Source of the DNA: Bin5 sp965220715
Lineage (GTDB): Bacteria; Chloroflexota; Anaerolineae; Caldilineales; Caldilineaceae
DNA length: 64,000 bases
Assembly (NCBI GenBank): GCA_965220715.1
Contig: OZ244843.1
Location: 2,666,001 to 2,730,000 of the forward strand
Direction: 5' to 3'
The notes under the pieces are model-generated. The model saw nothing but the letters and a program-made list of their open reading frames with translations. It did no database searches and was not told where the DNA came from. Both the position numbers and the translations under genes were made by a program. Every line of letters starts with the position of its first letter. Within the stretch, counting starts at the first letter, position 1. Of this stretch, positions 49,979-59,208 are shown piece by piece.

Positions 49979-50791
49979 ATGCGTGTCCAGGTCATGACCG
50001 ATATGGAAGGTGTGAGCGGCATCGTCGCCTGGGAGCAGGTTAACGGCGGCGAGCCCATGTACGAAGAGGGCAGGCGCCTGTATACGGAAGAGATAAACGC
50101 TGCCGTTCGGGGCGCGGCCGCTGCTGGAGCAACCGAGATCGTGGTCGTGGACTGCCACGGCGCGGGCGGCCCCTGGACCTTCAACTCTCTCGTTCCCGAA
50201 CTCCTCGATCCCCGCTGTGAATGGGTAGCTCACCACACCTGGAGCCGCTATCTCGACACGCTCGAGGCCGGCTGTGATGCGGTACTCCTTGTCGGCATGC
50301 ACGCGAAGGCCGGCACCGCCGACGGCGTACTAAGCCACACAATTTCCACCGTGCGCTGGCGGCACCTTTGGTTCAACGGCCAGGACGTGGGCGAGGTAGG
50401 CGTAAACGCCGCCCTTTGCGGCTATTACGATGCGCCTGTCCTCCTCGTTACCGGCGACGAGGCTGTCTGTCGCGAATCCACCGAACTCCTGGGCGATGGT
50501 CTGACCACGGTTGCAGTCAAAAAAGGGCTGTCCCGCTACGGCGCCCGCCAGATACCCCCGGTGCGCGCCCGCCAGATGATAGAAGACGGCGCCCGCCAGG
50601 CCCTGTCAGATCTGAGCGCCGTACCCCCTTATCAGCTCAGCAGCCCTACAACTATCACTTTCGACGTAAGCACAACGGAACATCTGGACGCCTTCCGTGG
50701 CCGTCCTGGCGTACGCTTGGAGCCTCCCTATAGAGTCCACAGCGTCGGCGCCGACTGGATGGCCGCCTGGAATCAGATCTGGTACTGGTAA
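49979..50791 (+). CDS. M55-family D-aminopeptidase (DppA-like)
   Basis: A 270-residue zinc peptidase of family M55. TDMEGVSGIVAWEQV at the N-terminus contains the Asp-x-Glu zinc ligands, VVVDCHGAGGPW and LLVGMHAKAGTADGVLSHT carry the histidines, and GEVGVNAALCGYYDAPV is a family segment. DppA cleaves D-Ala-D-Ala-type dipeptides and helps recycle peptidoglycan pieces. The ATG at 49979 has AAGGACGGAG upstream. It is followed after one base by the RmlD-like gene, probably a shared transcript. No dipeptide ABC transporter is adjacent. Confidence 0.88.
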   Translation: MRVQVMTDMEGVSGIVAWEQVNGGEPMYEEGRRLYTEEINAAVRGAAAAGATEIVVVDCHGAGGPWTFNSLVPELLDPRCEWVAHHTWSRYLDTLEAGCDAVLLVGMHAKAGTADGVLSHTISTVRWRHLWFNGQDVGEVGVNAALCGYYDAPVLLVTGDEAVCRESTELLGDGLTTVAVKKGLSRYGARQIPPVRARQMIEDGARQALSDLSAVPPYQLSSPTTITFDVSTTEHLDAFRGRPGVRLEPPYRVHSVGADWMAAWNQIWYW

Positions 50792-50792
50792 G

Positions 50793-51818
50793 ATGCCGCC
50801 GAAACTGCTAATAACCGGCGCAACCGGCCTTCTGGGATCCCATATTCTGCGGGCTGCTAAGGAACGCTGGCATCCTGTCTCAACCTATCACCGAACAACC
50901 CGCCGCCAAGCCCAATATTTCTTCGGGGAAATCGACCACGGGCGCATCGACCTGGGCGACTACAGCGAAACAAAGGCCATGATGGCGGACGTGCAGCCCG
51001 CCGCCGTCATCCATACCGCTGCCATCACCGATCTCGACTTCTGCGAACAGTATCCGCACGACTCCCTGCGCATTAACCTGCACGCCGCAACCAATCTGGC
51101 CGCCCTCTGCGGTGACATGGACATCCCCTTCGTCTCTACCTCAACCGATCTCGTGTTCGACGGCGCCAATGCCCCCTATGCAGAGGATGACCCACCCGCG
51201 CCCATAAACGTCTACGCAGAGCACAAAGCCTTTGCCGAGGAGGGGATTCTGGCCGCATATGCCGACGCCGTCGTCGCCCGCCTGCCTCTCATAGTCGGCT
51301 ACGGCAGCTTGGGGCGAGAGACCTTCTTTCACAAGTTGGTTGCCGCATTTCGCAGCGGGCAAGAGGTTACCCTCTTTGGCGACGCCGTCCGCACACCGGT
51401 CAGCGCCGCCGTCGCGGCCGATGGTCTCTTGCAGATCGCCGGCAGCGGCTTCGAGGATGATGTCAATGTCGCTGAAATAGATCGCGTGGTCGGCCGGCTT
51501 CACCTCGGCGGGCGCGACCAGATCAGCCTCTTCGAACTCGGTCTTCTGACGCTGAACATCTTAGGGCTGTCCGAACAGCTGGCCGTTCCGGTCAGTGTGC
51601 TGGACTCCTACACAGGTCAACTAGAACGACCATTTCTGGCCGCTCGCTCTGCCAATGTCGCCCTCGACAGCAGCCGCGCCTACGAACTGGGCTACGACCC
51701 GCCCCCCCTGCGCTCGCAGCTTGAAGAACTGCTGCCTGCCGCGTGGCGTGCGCCAAGCCATGGCGAAGATAGAGCGGAATCGAAAATAGAACCTGTCGAT
51801 CCGAGTGAGAGCAAATGA
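50793..51818 (+). CDS. RmlD-like NAD(P)-dependent sugar reductase (SDR, extended)
   Basis: A 341-residue extended SDR. ITGATGLLGSHIL is the nucleotide loop, VIHTAAITDLDFCEQ and VSTSTDLVFDGANAPYAE are the conserved RmlD segments, and VYAEHKAFAE has YxxxK. Such enzymes reduce dTDP-4-keto-rhamnose or act on related nucleotide sugars. I chose the ATG at 50793, one base after the stop of the M55 gene. The C-terminal ~20 residues are charged and probably disordered. No other dTDP-sugar genes are in the window, so the substrate is open. Confidence 0.75.
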   Translation: MPPKLLITGATGLLGSHILRAAKERWHPVSTYHRTTRRQAQYFFGEIDHGRIDLGDYSETKAMMADVQPAAVIHTAAITDLDFCEQYPHDSLRINLHAATNLAALCGDMDIPFVSTSTDLVFDGANAPYAEDDPPAPINVYAEHKAFAEEGILAAYADAVVARLPLIVGYGSLGRETFFHKLVAAFRSGQEVTLFGDAVRTPVSAAVAADGLLQIAGSGFEDDVNVAEIDRVVGRLHLGGRDQISLFELGLLTLNILGLSEQLAVPVSVLDSYTGQLERPFLAARSANVALDSSRAYELGYDPPPLRSQLEELLPAAWRAPSHGEDRAESKIEPVDPSESK

Positions 51819-52453
51819 TTTTCTCGCCCACTCTCTTCACCTCCCCGTTTCGGCATTCCGGCCTCTTTCCCCTCATCTTCCACAACTGAAGACACCCCGC
51901 CAAGGCCACTAGCGCGCGTGCGTGTCGCATAGTTCTTTGAGGGCAGGCGCTGTCCCTACCAGGATTTTCATGTTTGACGGCTGCAAAATGCCCAATCTGC
52001 CTGAGTCCCCGCCAGTAAGTGGCCCAATTGCCATGATATATTATTTAACATACCCATTGGGTTAGCTTTAGAGGAAAACCCATAACGCACTGCTTCCTAT
52101 TTTGTCCCACCTCTATGTCCCACTTTCTGTTGGGGACCTGTTGGGATGCACGCTCGCAAGTGGAGTTTCCCATATCATTGTCCGTCAAGTGGGGCCACTT
52201 CATAGACCTGACCGAAGTCGCCACTGGTCAGACCAACCCCTCAAGAGTCTGGGATGCAAACTGGCGCGCCTGCACATTGCGCAAACTAAGAAAATAAGTA
52301 GAATAGGCCTTGCCTGTCAGTTCGAAAACTGTCCGCCCGCCGCATTTGACCAATTCTGATCCCAAGACTTTACCTAATGACAGATGCGAGCTGAAGCGTT
52401 TCATAACAGACATCCTAACACTTGAATTCCACGAATAGGTGAGGCCGGTACAG
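51819..52453. other. Intergenic region before the PhyH gene, no gene seen
   Basis: About 635 bases with an AT-rich block at 52031-52060 (TATATTATTTAACATA) that may hold the promoter of the following catabolic genes; no clear -35 pairs with it. Open frames of up to 85 codons show no recognisable product. Confidence 0.45.
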
Positions 52454-53281
52454 ATGCTGACCACTGAACAGAAACGCCAATTCGACAGTAATGGCTACCT
52501 CAATGTGCAGGGACTATTTTCCAATGAAGAGGTACAGCGATTCCGGCAGCATTTCATGGAACTACGGGCGGCCGGATCCTACCCCGGCGACTCGGCCGGC
52601 ATCGACAACGGTAGCAAGGATCCCCTCAAGAAATACCCCCGCATGATCCACATGCACCGCTGGGACGAGCTCAGTCTGCAGTGGATGCTGGACAGCCGCC
52701 TGCGCGACTGCATGACAGATATGCTCGGGCGCAAACCCTTCGCCGTGCAAACCATGCTCTACTTCAAACCGCCCGGCGCCCGCGGCCAGGCCCTCCACCA
52801 GGATCAGCACTACCTGCGCGTGCAACCCGGCACCTGCATCGCCGCCTGGATGGCCCTTGACGACTGCGACGAAGAAAACGGCTGCCTGCGAATGGTCCCG
52901 GACAGCCACGCCTGGCCCCTCCTCTGTACAGCCGAAGCCGATACAACCCAGAGCTTCACCGACGTCACAGTCGACCTGCCCGAGGACGTGGACGCCCAAC
53001 CCGTCATCATGAAGGCAGGCGACGTCGTCTTCTTCAACGGCCAGGTCGTGCACGGCAGCTTTCCCAATACCAGCGCCGACCGCTTCCGCCGCGCCTTAAT
53101 TGGCCACTACATCGCCGGCGAAGCCCAGCAGGTCGCCAAGTATTACCATCCCATCTTTCGCATGGACGGCACGGAAGTCGAACTGGATATCAGCGAGGGC
53201 GGCGATTTGTGTGGACGCTGGGTCGACGAAGACGGTACGCCCGTGATTGAAATGCAGCCCAGTGAACAGTTGGCGTGGTAG
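52454..53281 (+). CDS. Phytanoyl-CoA dioxygenase-family Fe(II)/2-oxoglutarate oxygenase
   Basis: A 275-residue PhyH-family protein. The iron ligands are seen in ALHQDQHY (His115, Asp117) and NGQVVHGSFPN (His200), and SADRFRRALIGHY carries the 2-oxoglutarate-binding arginine (about 210). The N-terminus QKRQFDSNGYLNVQGLFSNE is typical. The ATG at 52454 has GTGAGG nine bases upstream; the frame runs further only to a GTG. PhyH proteins hydroxylate diverse small molecules or glycan-linked substrates; this one precedes a sulfatase and sugar transport genes and may modify the same compound. Confidence 0.85.
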   Translation: MLTTEQKRQFDSNGYLNVQGLFSNEEVQRFRQHFMELRAAGSYPGDSAGIDNGSKDPLKKYPRMIHMHRWDELSLQWMLDSRLRDCMTDMLGRKPFAVQTMLYFKPPGARGQALHQDQHYLRVQPGTCIAAWMALDDCDEENGCLRMVPDSHAWPLLCTAEADTTQSFTDVTVDLPEDVDAQPVIMKAGDVVFFNGQVVHGSFPNTSADRFRRALIGHYIAGEAQQVAKYYHPIFRMDGTEVELDISEGGDLCGRWVDEDGTPVIEMQPSEQLAW

Positions 53282-53383
53282 GGCAGGCTAAACTGCCCCT
53301 GAAAAAAGTCCGCAAATGGGAGAAAAGGGGTTTCCTCTCGCCTCAATCCTCCCCTCTTATCTCTCCATCAGGCCAGTACCAGA

Positions 53384-54760
53384 ATGAGTAGACCTAATAT
53401 TCTGCTGATAATGAGCGACGAGCATGACCCGGCTGTGTCCGGTTGCTACGGACATCCGGTAGTCCAGACCCCCAACTTGGACCGCCTGGCAAGTCAGGGT
53501 GTGCTTTTTGAAAACGCCTACTGCAACAACCCTATCTGCGTTCCCTCCCGCATGTCCTTTCTTACCGGCCAGTACGCCTCCGATGTCAACGTCTTTGACA
53601 ATGGCTCCCCTCTCGCCTCCGAAATCCCTACCTTTGCCCACTACTTGGAAGCGTCCGGTTACGAGACAACGCTGTGCGGGCGCATGCACATGGTCGGCCC
53701 CGACCGCCTGCACGGTTTCGGGCGGCGGCTGTTCGACGACATGAGCGAATGGGTCCGCTTCGGTCAGGGTCCAGCGCGCACAGCAGAGGCGCGGCGGGGT
53801 AGCAACTCCCACGTCACCGAATGCGGACCCGGCCCGCCTCGCTGGCTCGAATACGACCGCACCGCAACCGACCTGGGCGAGCGCTTCCTAAGCGACAAAG
53901 CTGACAATCCTACCGACAAACCCTGGTGTCTGGTTACCAGCTTTATGTATCCCCATTTCCCCTTGTACACGCCGCAGGAATATCTCGACCTCTACCCAAC
54001 CGACCGCATCGACCTGCCCGAATTGGGCGACGAAACCCTGGAAAACCAGCACCCTGCTATCCGCCAACTGCGCTACTTCTTCCACAACGACGAGCCGCTG
54101 CCAGACGAAACTACGCGCACGGCGCTCGCCAGTTACTTTGCCTTGGTAACGTTGACCGACGAACACATTGGCCGCCTGTTACAGGTCGTCGATCGCTCCC
54201 CTCTGCGTGAGAACACTGTAGTCATCTATCTCAGCGATCACGGCGAAATGGCCGGGCAGCATGGGATCTGGCAAAAGCAGTGTTTCTACGAGTCGTCGGT
54301 AGGCGTGCCGCTCGTGGTAAGGGGACCGGATCTGGCAGAGGGCATCAGCGTCAACCAGAATGTCAGCCTCGTCGACGTCATGCCCACCCTGCTGGACCTC
54401 GCCGCCACCCCTATTCCTGACGGTCTCCGGGGACGAAGCCTGTTGCCTGCGCTGCGCGCAGAAACCTTCTCGGAAGAGGTTGTCGTGGCCGAATACCACG
54501 CCCAGGGAATGCTCAGCGCCGGCTTCATGGCAAAAAAGGAAAACTTCAAGTATAATTACTACGTGGACCTTCCGGCGCAGCTGTTCGACCTGGCCGCCGA
54601 CCCCAACGAACTCATCGATTTGGCTGGCCATCCCGACTGGGCCTCCGTCCAGTCCAACCTACATCAGGAACTGCTTGCCAGACTGGATCCCGAAGACGTT
54701 GACCAGCAAGCTAAGAGTAACCAACTGCTTCAAGGAATGGCCAGGTCATATGTCGTCTAA
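53384..54760 (+). CDS. Type I sulfatase
   Basis: A 458-residue arylsulfatase-family hydrolase. NILLIMSDEHDP gives the Ca-binding Asp at the start, and CVPSRMSFLTGQYA (Cys52) is the C-x-P-x-R motif whose Cys is converted to formylglycine. VVIYLSDHGEMAGQHGIWQK carries the second metal-binding Asp-His. It has no signal peptide, so it may act in the cytoplasm on imported material. The active-site Cys form needs a formylglycine-generating enzyme from elsewhere. The gene ends 155 bases before a solute-binding protein gene. Confidence 0.88.
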   Translation: MSRPNILLIMSDEHDPAVSGCYGHPVVQTPNLDRLASQGVLFENAYCNNPICVPSRMSFLTGQYASDVNVFDNGSPLASEIPTFAHYLEASGYETTLCGRMHMVGPDRLHGFGRRLFDDMSEWVRFGQGPARTAEARRGSNSHVTECGPGPPRWLEYDRTATDLGERFLSDKADNPTDKPWCLVTSFMYPHFPLYTPQEYLDLYPTDRIDLPELGDETLENQHPAIRQLRYFFHNDEPLPDETTRTALASYFALVTLTDEHIGRLLQVVDRSPLRENTVVIYLSDHGEMAGQHGIWQKQCFYESSVGVPLVVRGPDLAEGISVNQNVSLVDVMPTLLDLAATPIPDGLRGRSLLPALRAETFSEEVVVAEYHAQGMLSAGFMAKKENFKYNYYVDLPAQLFDLAADPNELIDLAGHPDWASVQSNLHQELLARLDPEDVDQQAKSNQLLQGMARSYVV

Positions 54761-54915
54761 GCTGCTTTTTGTCGGTTTGGACGGAGGAGGTGATAAACCT
54801 ACATAAGAAGGACTCCGCAGGCCTGTTTTCCCGTGACACTCTTGGTCAAGTCCAATCGCGAACCGTTGTTCACCGCTTATGCACTGACCATCCGCACACA
54901 TAAGGAGAACATCCC

Positions 54916-56463
54916 ATGTCTGACCTTACTCTGAGCCGACGACGCTTTCTGCAGGGAATGGGGATTGCGACCACCGGCGCCTTCATGGCCGCCTGTGCAC
55001 CGCCTGCTGCCCCCCAGGCGGCCGGCGATATGGCCGAAACCGCCGAAACTCCAGAAGTATGGGTATTTGTCGTATCCGGTTGTGCCACCGGCGGCAATGC
55101 CGAAAAGACCAAGGCCGTGCAGGATATCATCCTTGAAGAATCCGGCGTCCTGGTCCAGAACTATCTCTCCGCACACGGTACGGCCTCAACAGAAAAACTG
55201 AACCTGTTGATTGCCTCTGGAACACAGCCCCTCGACCTCTTCGAGGGATCGTGGCCCGACTTTAAGGGCATCATCTTGCCCATGGATGATCTCCTGGAGG
55301 CGCATGGCCAAAACGTTCTCGCCCTCAACAACGACTTTGCCTGGGCGCGTATGAAGGATGCCGAAGGCGTTACCTGGGGCTACCCCCGGCTGGGGCTCAT
55401 GGCCCACACGCACTTCTGCTTCTTCCGCTCCGATTGGCTGGACGAAGCCGGCCTTGAAACACCCGATACCTGGGACGGCATGGAGGCCACCATCGAGGCC
55501 TTCAGGGAAATTCACGATGATTCGGTCACGAGCACTATGGGTCGCCGCCACCTGATGTACAATACCTTGGGCGCCTTCACTGAGAACGGCTACTCAAATT
55601 GGGTCGATCCCGCCAACAACATGCTAAGACCGGTAGAGACCCATCCGGGATACATTGACTGGCTAACCAAGATGAGTGAATGGTGGGAGAAAGGTTGGTT
55701 CCAGCTTGAGTCCTTTGCCAATCCTGACTTCCGCTCCATGCTCAAGACCCTCACTATCGGCACCTGGCTCGGCTGGTACTCGCGCATCACCATCTGGTGG
55801 GAACAGATCAGGTTGGACGCTGGCTACACCGACATCGACTACACATTCCCCGAAACGATGACCGGACCGATGGGGCTGGCCAAGACCAACAACGTTGGCG
55901 GCAATGCCGCTTATATGATCCCCCGCAAGTCGCAGCATCCAGACGCCGTCATTCGCTTCGCCGATTGGGCCTACGCTGGTCTTCCCGATGAACCACGAAA
56001 CCTGGTCATCACCCAGGCCGGCATCGAAGGCGTCGACTGGGAATGGCACGACAAAGAGGCGGGACTCTACCGCGCCCTTGTCCCTGCTACAGCTCCCTGT
56101 GAGGAAAGGTATCCCGGTGAATACTACCAGGTCAAGGGCATGGGTACCGAACCCCACGTTGTAAGAGTGTTGGCTGACGGTACCGTCCACCGCCAGAGCG
56201 CCCACGTCGTCAAATACAACGACCAGTTCCAACATGGCAAGATGCCAATCGACTTTGACGTTCCTTACGACCTTACCGCGATCCGCGACCAGTACCCAGG
56301 CCTGTCAGACTTCGAGCGTCTCATTGACGAGGAGTCGGTCAAATTCATTACCGGCGCGCGTCCTCTCTCAGAATGGGGCGACTTCCTCGACTCGATGCAG
56401 AACGCCGGCCTGGACAGATGGAGCGAGTTGCACACCGAGCAGTACCGCCAGTATCATCCTTAG
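54916..56463 (+). CDS. Extracellular solute-binding protein (Tat lipoprotein), copy 1
   Basis: A 515-residue ABC substrate-binding lipoprotein of the LplA-type carbohydrate family. The twin-arginine signal is SRRRFLQGMG, with the lipobox at FMAAC (Cys27). The mature part has conserved binding segments AHTHFCFFRSDWLDEAGLETPDTWDG, split as AHTHFCFFRSDWLDEAG and LETPDTWDG, MYNTLGAFTENG and WDE-like charged loops. The ATG at 54916 has AAGGAGAAC upstream. It is related to the next gene (copy 2) over its whole length but diverged in loops, suggesting two substrate specificities feeding one permease pair. A hairpin follows at 56475-56504. Confidence 0.88.
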   Translation: MSDLTLSRRRFLQGMGIATTGAFMAACAPPAAPQAAGDMAETAETPEVWVFVVSGCATGGNAEKTKAVQDIILEESGVLVQNYLSAHGTASTEKLNLLIASGTQPLDLFEGSWPDFKGIILPMDDLLEAHGQNVLALNNDFAWARMKDAEGVTWGYPRLGLMAHTHFCFFRSDWLDEAGLETPDTWDGMEATIEAFREIHDDSVTSTMGRRHLMYNTLGAFTENGYSNWVDPANNMLRPVETHPGYIDWLTKMSEWWEKGWFQLESFANPDFRSMLKTLTIGTWLGWYSRITIWWEQIRLDAGYTDIDYTFPETMTGPMGLAKTNNVGGNAAYMIPRKSQHPDAVIRFADWAYAGLPDEPRNLVITQAGIEGVDWEWHDKEAGLYRALVPATAPCEERYPGEYYQVKGMGTEPHVVRVLADGTVHRQSAHVVKYNDQFQHGKMPIDFDVPYDLTAIRDQYPGLSDFERLIDEESVKFITGARPLSEWGDFLDSMQNAGLDRWSELHTEQYRQYHP

Positions 56464-56474
56464 TAGATCGGGTC

Positions 56475-56504
56475 TGCCAGCCGGATCATCTTTCCCGGCT
56501 GGCA
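56475..56504. terminator. Intergenic stem-loop between the two solute-binding protein genes
   Basis: TGCCAGCCGG (56475-56484) and CCGGCTGGCA (56495-56504) are perfect inverted repeats around a 10-base loop. A partial terminator or an mRNA-stabilising stem is likely, giving more product from the first gene than from later ones. Confidence 0.6.
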
Positions 56505-56568
56505 AGACTCTTTCTCATATCATCGTAGTTCAGTTCATCAACACCATCCACAAGTGAAAGGAATCCGA

Positions 56569-58131
56569 ATGGTGACTTCCAATCAACTGACACGCCGTCA
56601 AATGCTCCAGGGCATGGGTGTAGTGGCCACCGGCGCCGTCCTGGCCGCCTGCGCCCCGCCGGTAGCGCCAGATGCCGCCGGCGACGGCGGCGCCATGGAG
56701 ACGCCCGAAGTCTGGTTCGCGTTTACCAACCCCTGCCCCGGCGGCGGCGACCCTGAACGCACCAATGCCGTGCGCGATCTCATCTTCGAAGAGACCGGGG
56801 TCATGGTCAACTCCAACATCTTGCCGCCAGGTGGCGCTGCCACAGAGAAACTCAATCTGTTGCTCGCCTCCGGCACACAACCCCTCGACCTCTTTGTCGG
56901 CAACTGGCCCGACTTCAAGGGCGTCACACTGCCGCTCGACGACCTGCTTGAAGTCGACGGCGCCGACATCCTGGCCGGACACTCCGACCTGGACTGGCGC
57001 ATGATGAAGGACTTCGAGGGCACAATCTGGGGTTATCCCCGCCTCGGTCTTATGGGGCATACCCACTTCCCCTTCTTCCGCTCCGACTGGCTTGCCGAAG
57101 CCGGCCTCGACGTACCCGATTCCTGGGACGGCTTGGAACACGCCTATGAAGCGATGAAGGATAGCCATCCCGAAGCCGTCATCGTCGCCATGGGCCGCCG
57201 CCACCTCATGTACAACACACTCGGCGCCTTCACCGACCACGGCTTCTCCCGCTGGATCGATCCCGCCGACCAAATGCTCAAACCCCCAGAGCTGCAAGAG
57301 GGGTATCAGGACTGGCTCGCCAAAATGAACGAATGGTGGGACAACGGCTGGCTCCAGCAGGAATCCTTCGCCAATCCCGACTACCGCGCCATGCTCAAAA
57401 CCCTTGCCATCGGCGTATGGCTCGGCTGGTACTCCCGTATGACCATCTGGTGGGACCAGATCCGCCGCGACGCCGGCTACGAAGAGGAAGACTACGTACT
57501 CTCCCTCAAGATCACCGGCCCGGCCGGCGTTGCCAAGACCAACAACGCTGGCTCCAACAGCGCCTATATGATCCCCCGTAAGTCCAGGCACCCCGAGGCT
57601 GTCATCAAGTATGCCAACTGGATCTACGAGGACGGACCCGATGACGTAACCAACTACCTCATCGCCTCCTGGGGCGTGCCCGGCGAAGACTGGGAATGGG
57701 TCGACAAAGAAAATAAGATCGCCCGCCTCCACTCTGCCGGCAGCACAGTCTGCGAAGAAAAATACTCGCGTGACTTCCAGGTCACTCTCGGACTGGGGCC
57801 GGAAACATGGGCTACTGCCGTCAAGCTTCAGAACGATGACGGTGAAGTCGAGTGGAACCGCCACTGGCGGCACATCAATACCTATTGGAACCAGTACGAG
57901 GGCGGCCGCATGCCCGTCGACTTCGACGTGCCCTACGACCGCACCGCCATTCGCGATAGCTTCCCCGGCGAACCCGACTTCGAGCGCTTCGTCGAAGAGG
58001 AAAGCATTAAGTTCATCACCGGCGCGCGGCCAATCGTCGAATATGGCAACTTCGTTGATGAGTTGAATGGCGCCGGACTCGAACAGTGGAGCGAACTCTA
58101 CACCCAGCAGTACCGGCTCTATCACCCCTAA
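56569..58131 (+). CDS. Extracellular solute-binding protein (Tat lipoprotein), copy 2
   Basis: A 520-residue paralogue of the preceding gene. The twin-arginine signal is LTRRQMLQGMG and the lipobox VLAAC gives Cys28. Shared segments include GLMGHTHFPFFRSDWLAEAG, RHLMYNTLGAFTDHGF, VWLGWYSRMTIWWDQIR and the end EQWSELYTQQYRLYHP. I chose the ATG at 56569 with AAAGGA eight bases upstream rather than a GTG five codons earlier. A second hairpin at 58146-58175 separates it from the permeases. The length and fold are those of LplA-like sugar-binding proteins. Confidence 0.88.
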   Translation: MVTSNQLTRRQMLQGMGVVATGAVLAACAPPVAPDAAGDGGAMETPEVWFAFTNPCPGGGDPERTNAVRDLIFEETGVMVNSNILPPGGAATEKLNLLLASGTQPLDLFVGNWPDFKGVTLPLDDLLEVDGADILAGHSDLDWRMMKDFEGTIWGYPRLGLMGHTHFPFFRSDWLAEAGLDVPDSWDGLEHAYEAMKDSHPEAVIVAMGRRHLMYNTLGAFTDHGFSRWIDPADQMLKPPELQEGYQDWLAKMNEWWDNGWLQQESFANPDYRAMLKTLAIGVWLGWYSRMTIWWDQIRRDAGYEEEDYVLSLKITGPAGVAKTNNAGSNSAYMIPRKSRHPEAVIKYANWIYEDGPDDVTNYLIASWGVPGEDWEWVDKENKIARLHSAGSTVCEEKYSRDFQVTLGLGPETWATAVKLQNDDGEVEWNRHWRHINTYWNQYEGGRMPVDFDVPYDRTAIRDSFPGEPDFERFVEEESIKFITGARPIVEYGNFVDELNGAGLEQWSELYTQQYRLYHP

Positions 58132-58145
58132 TTTACGAGAACTAA

Positions 58146-58175
58146 AGGGGAGGGAGGGCGTGCCCCTCCTCCCCT
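58146..58175. terminator. Stem-loop before the permease genes
   Basis: AGGGGAGGGAGGG (58146-58158) faces CCCCTCCTCCCCT (58163-58175) with a single-base bulge. It lies between the binding-protein genes and the permease genes, where such stems often hold back permease expression. Confidence 0.5.
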
Positions 58176-58206
58176 GACCCTCCCCTCGGCGACAGGAGGT
58201 GGACGA

Positions 58207-59199
58207 ATGCAACAACCCCTTGGCGAGCAGATCAGAGTGCGCGTGACCGAGGACCGCCCTGCCTTCACGGATAGGCGGGGCTTCCGCGAGGCATGGCGCC
58301 AGATCAAGCGTGATCGATTTCTCTACGCCCTTGCCGCACTTCCTCTCCTTTACTTCGTGATTTTCCGCTATCTCCCCATGGTCGGCCTGATCATCGCCTT
58401 TCAGAACTACGATCCCTTCCTCGGCCTCGGCGCCATGTTCAGCATGGACAACTGGGTGGGATTTAAACACTTCCGCAACTTCTTTGACTCCATCTTCTTC
58501 TGGAACGTCGTTCGCAACACAGTCCTCATCAGCTTCTATAAGCTTCTCTTTGGTTTCCCCCTCCCAATCGTCCTCGCACTCTTGATAAACGAGGTGCGTA
58601 TTACAGTATTTCAGCGCACCGTCCAGACGATTTCTTACCTGCCGCACTTCTTTTCCATGGTTGTGGCCGCCGGCATCGTCCGCGCTATGCTTACACCTCA
58701 GGGCGGCCTCCTCAATCAAGCTGTCGTCGCTTTCGGGGGCGATGCCCAAGCCTTTCTGACCGACCCAGCCCTCTTCCGTTCCATACTGGTCACCATGGAC
58801 GTCTGGCAGCAAGCCGGCTGGAACAGCATCATCTTTCTGGCCGCCATGGCCACTATCAACCCGGAGATGTACGAGGCCGCCGCCATGGATGGCGCCAATC
58901 GCTTCCAACGTATGTGGTATGTCACCCTTCCCAGCATCTCCTTCGCGATTGTCATCATCCTCATTTTTCGCATCGGCGGGATGCTTGACGCAGGTTTCGA
59001 GCAGATTCTGCTTCTCTATTCGCCATCCGTCTACTCTGTATCCGACATCATTGACACCTACGTCTATCGCGCCGGCCTGATAGGTCGCCAATACTCTTTT
59101 GGCGCAGCGGTAGGCCTCTTCAAGTCCGTTCTTGCCCTTATCTTGATGTATATGGCAAACAAAGTTGCCCAATATTTAGGGCAGGAAGGCCTCTGGTAG
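58207..59199 (+). CDS. Lpl/Ytc-type sugar ABC transporter permease (LplB-like)
   Basis: A 330-residue inner-membrane permease. The N-terminal cytoplasmic helix is followed by about six hydrophobic segments; the EAA-type loop near EMYEAAAMDGANRFQRM contacts the ATPase. FALAALPLLYFVIFRYLPM-like start and FGFPLPIVLALLINEV are typical of LplB. The ATG at 58207 follows a strong AGGAGGTGG. It sits 10 bases before the second permease. No ATPase gene is in the cluster; in this family one shared ATPase (MsmX type) elsewhere usually serves several transporters. Confidence 0.9.
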   Translation: MQQPLGEQIRVRVTEDRPAFTDRRGFREAWRQIKRDRFLYALAALPLLYFVIFRYLPMVGLIIAFQNYDPFLGLGAMFSMDNWVGFKHFRNFFDSIFFWNVVRNTVLISFYKLLFGFPLPIVLALLINEVRITVFQRTVQTISYLPHFFSMVVAAGIVRAMLTPQGGLLNQAVVAFGGDAQAFLTDPALFRSILVTMDVWQQAGWNSIIFLAAMATINPEMYEAAAMDGANRFQRMWYVTLPSISFAIVIILIFRIGGMLDAGFEQILLLYSPSVYSVSDIIDTYVYRAGLIGRQYSFGAAVGLFKSVLALILMYMANKVAQYLGQEGLW

Positions 59200-59208
59200 G
59201 AGGACGCC

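Noticed and set aside
56530..59172. A very long open frame (880 codons) antisense to binding protein copy 2 and the first permease
   Set aside because: It mirrors the codon pattern of clear, SD-preceded genes on the plus strand; the predicted peptide is rich in Gly, Asp, His and Val with no recognisable motif. It is a GC-rich shadow.
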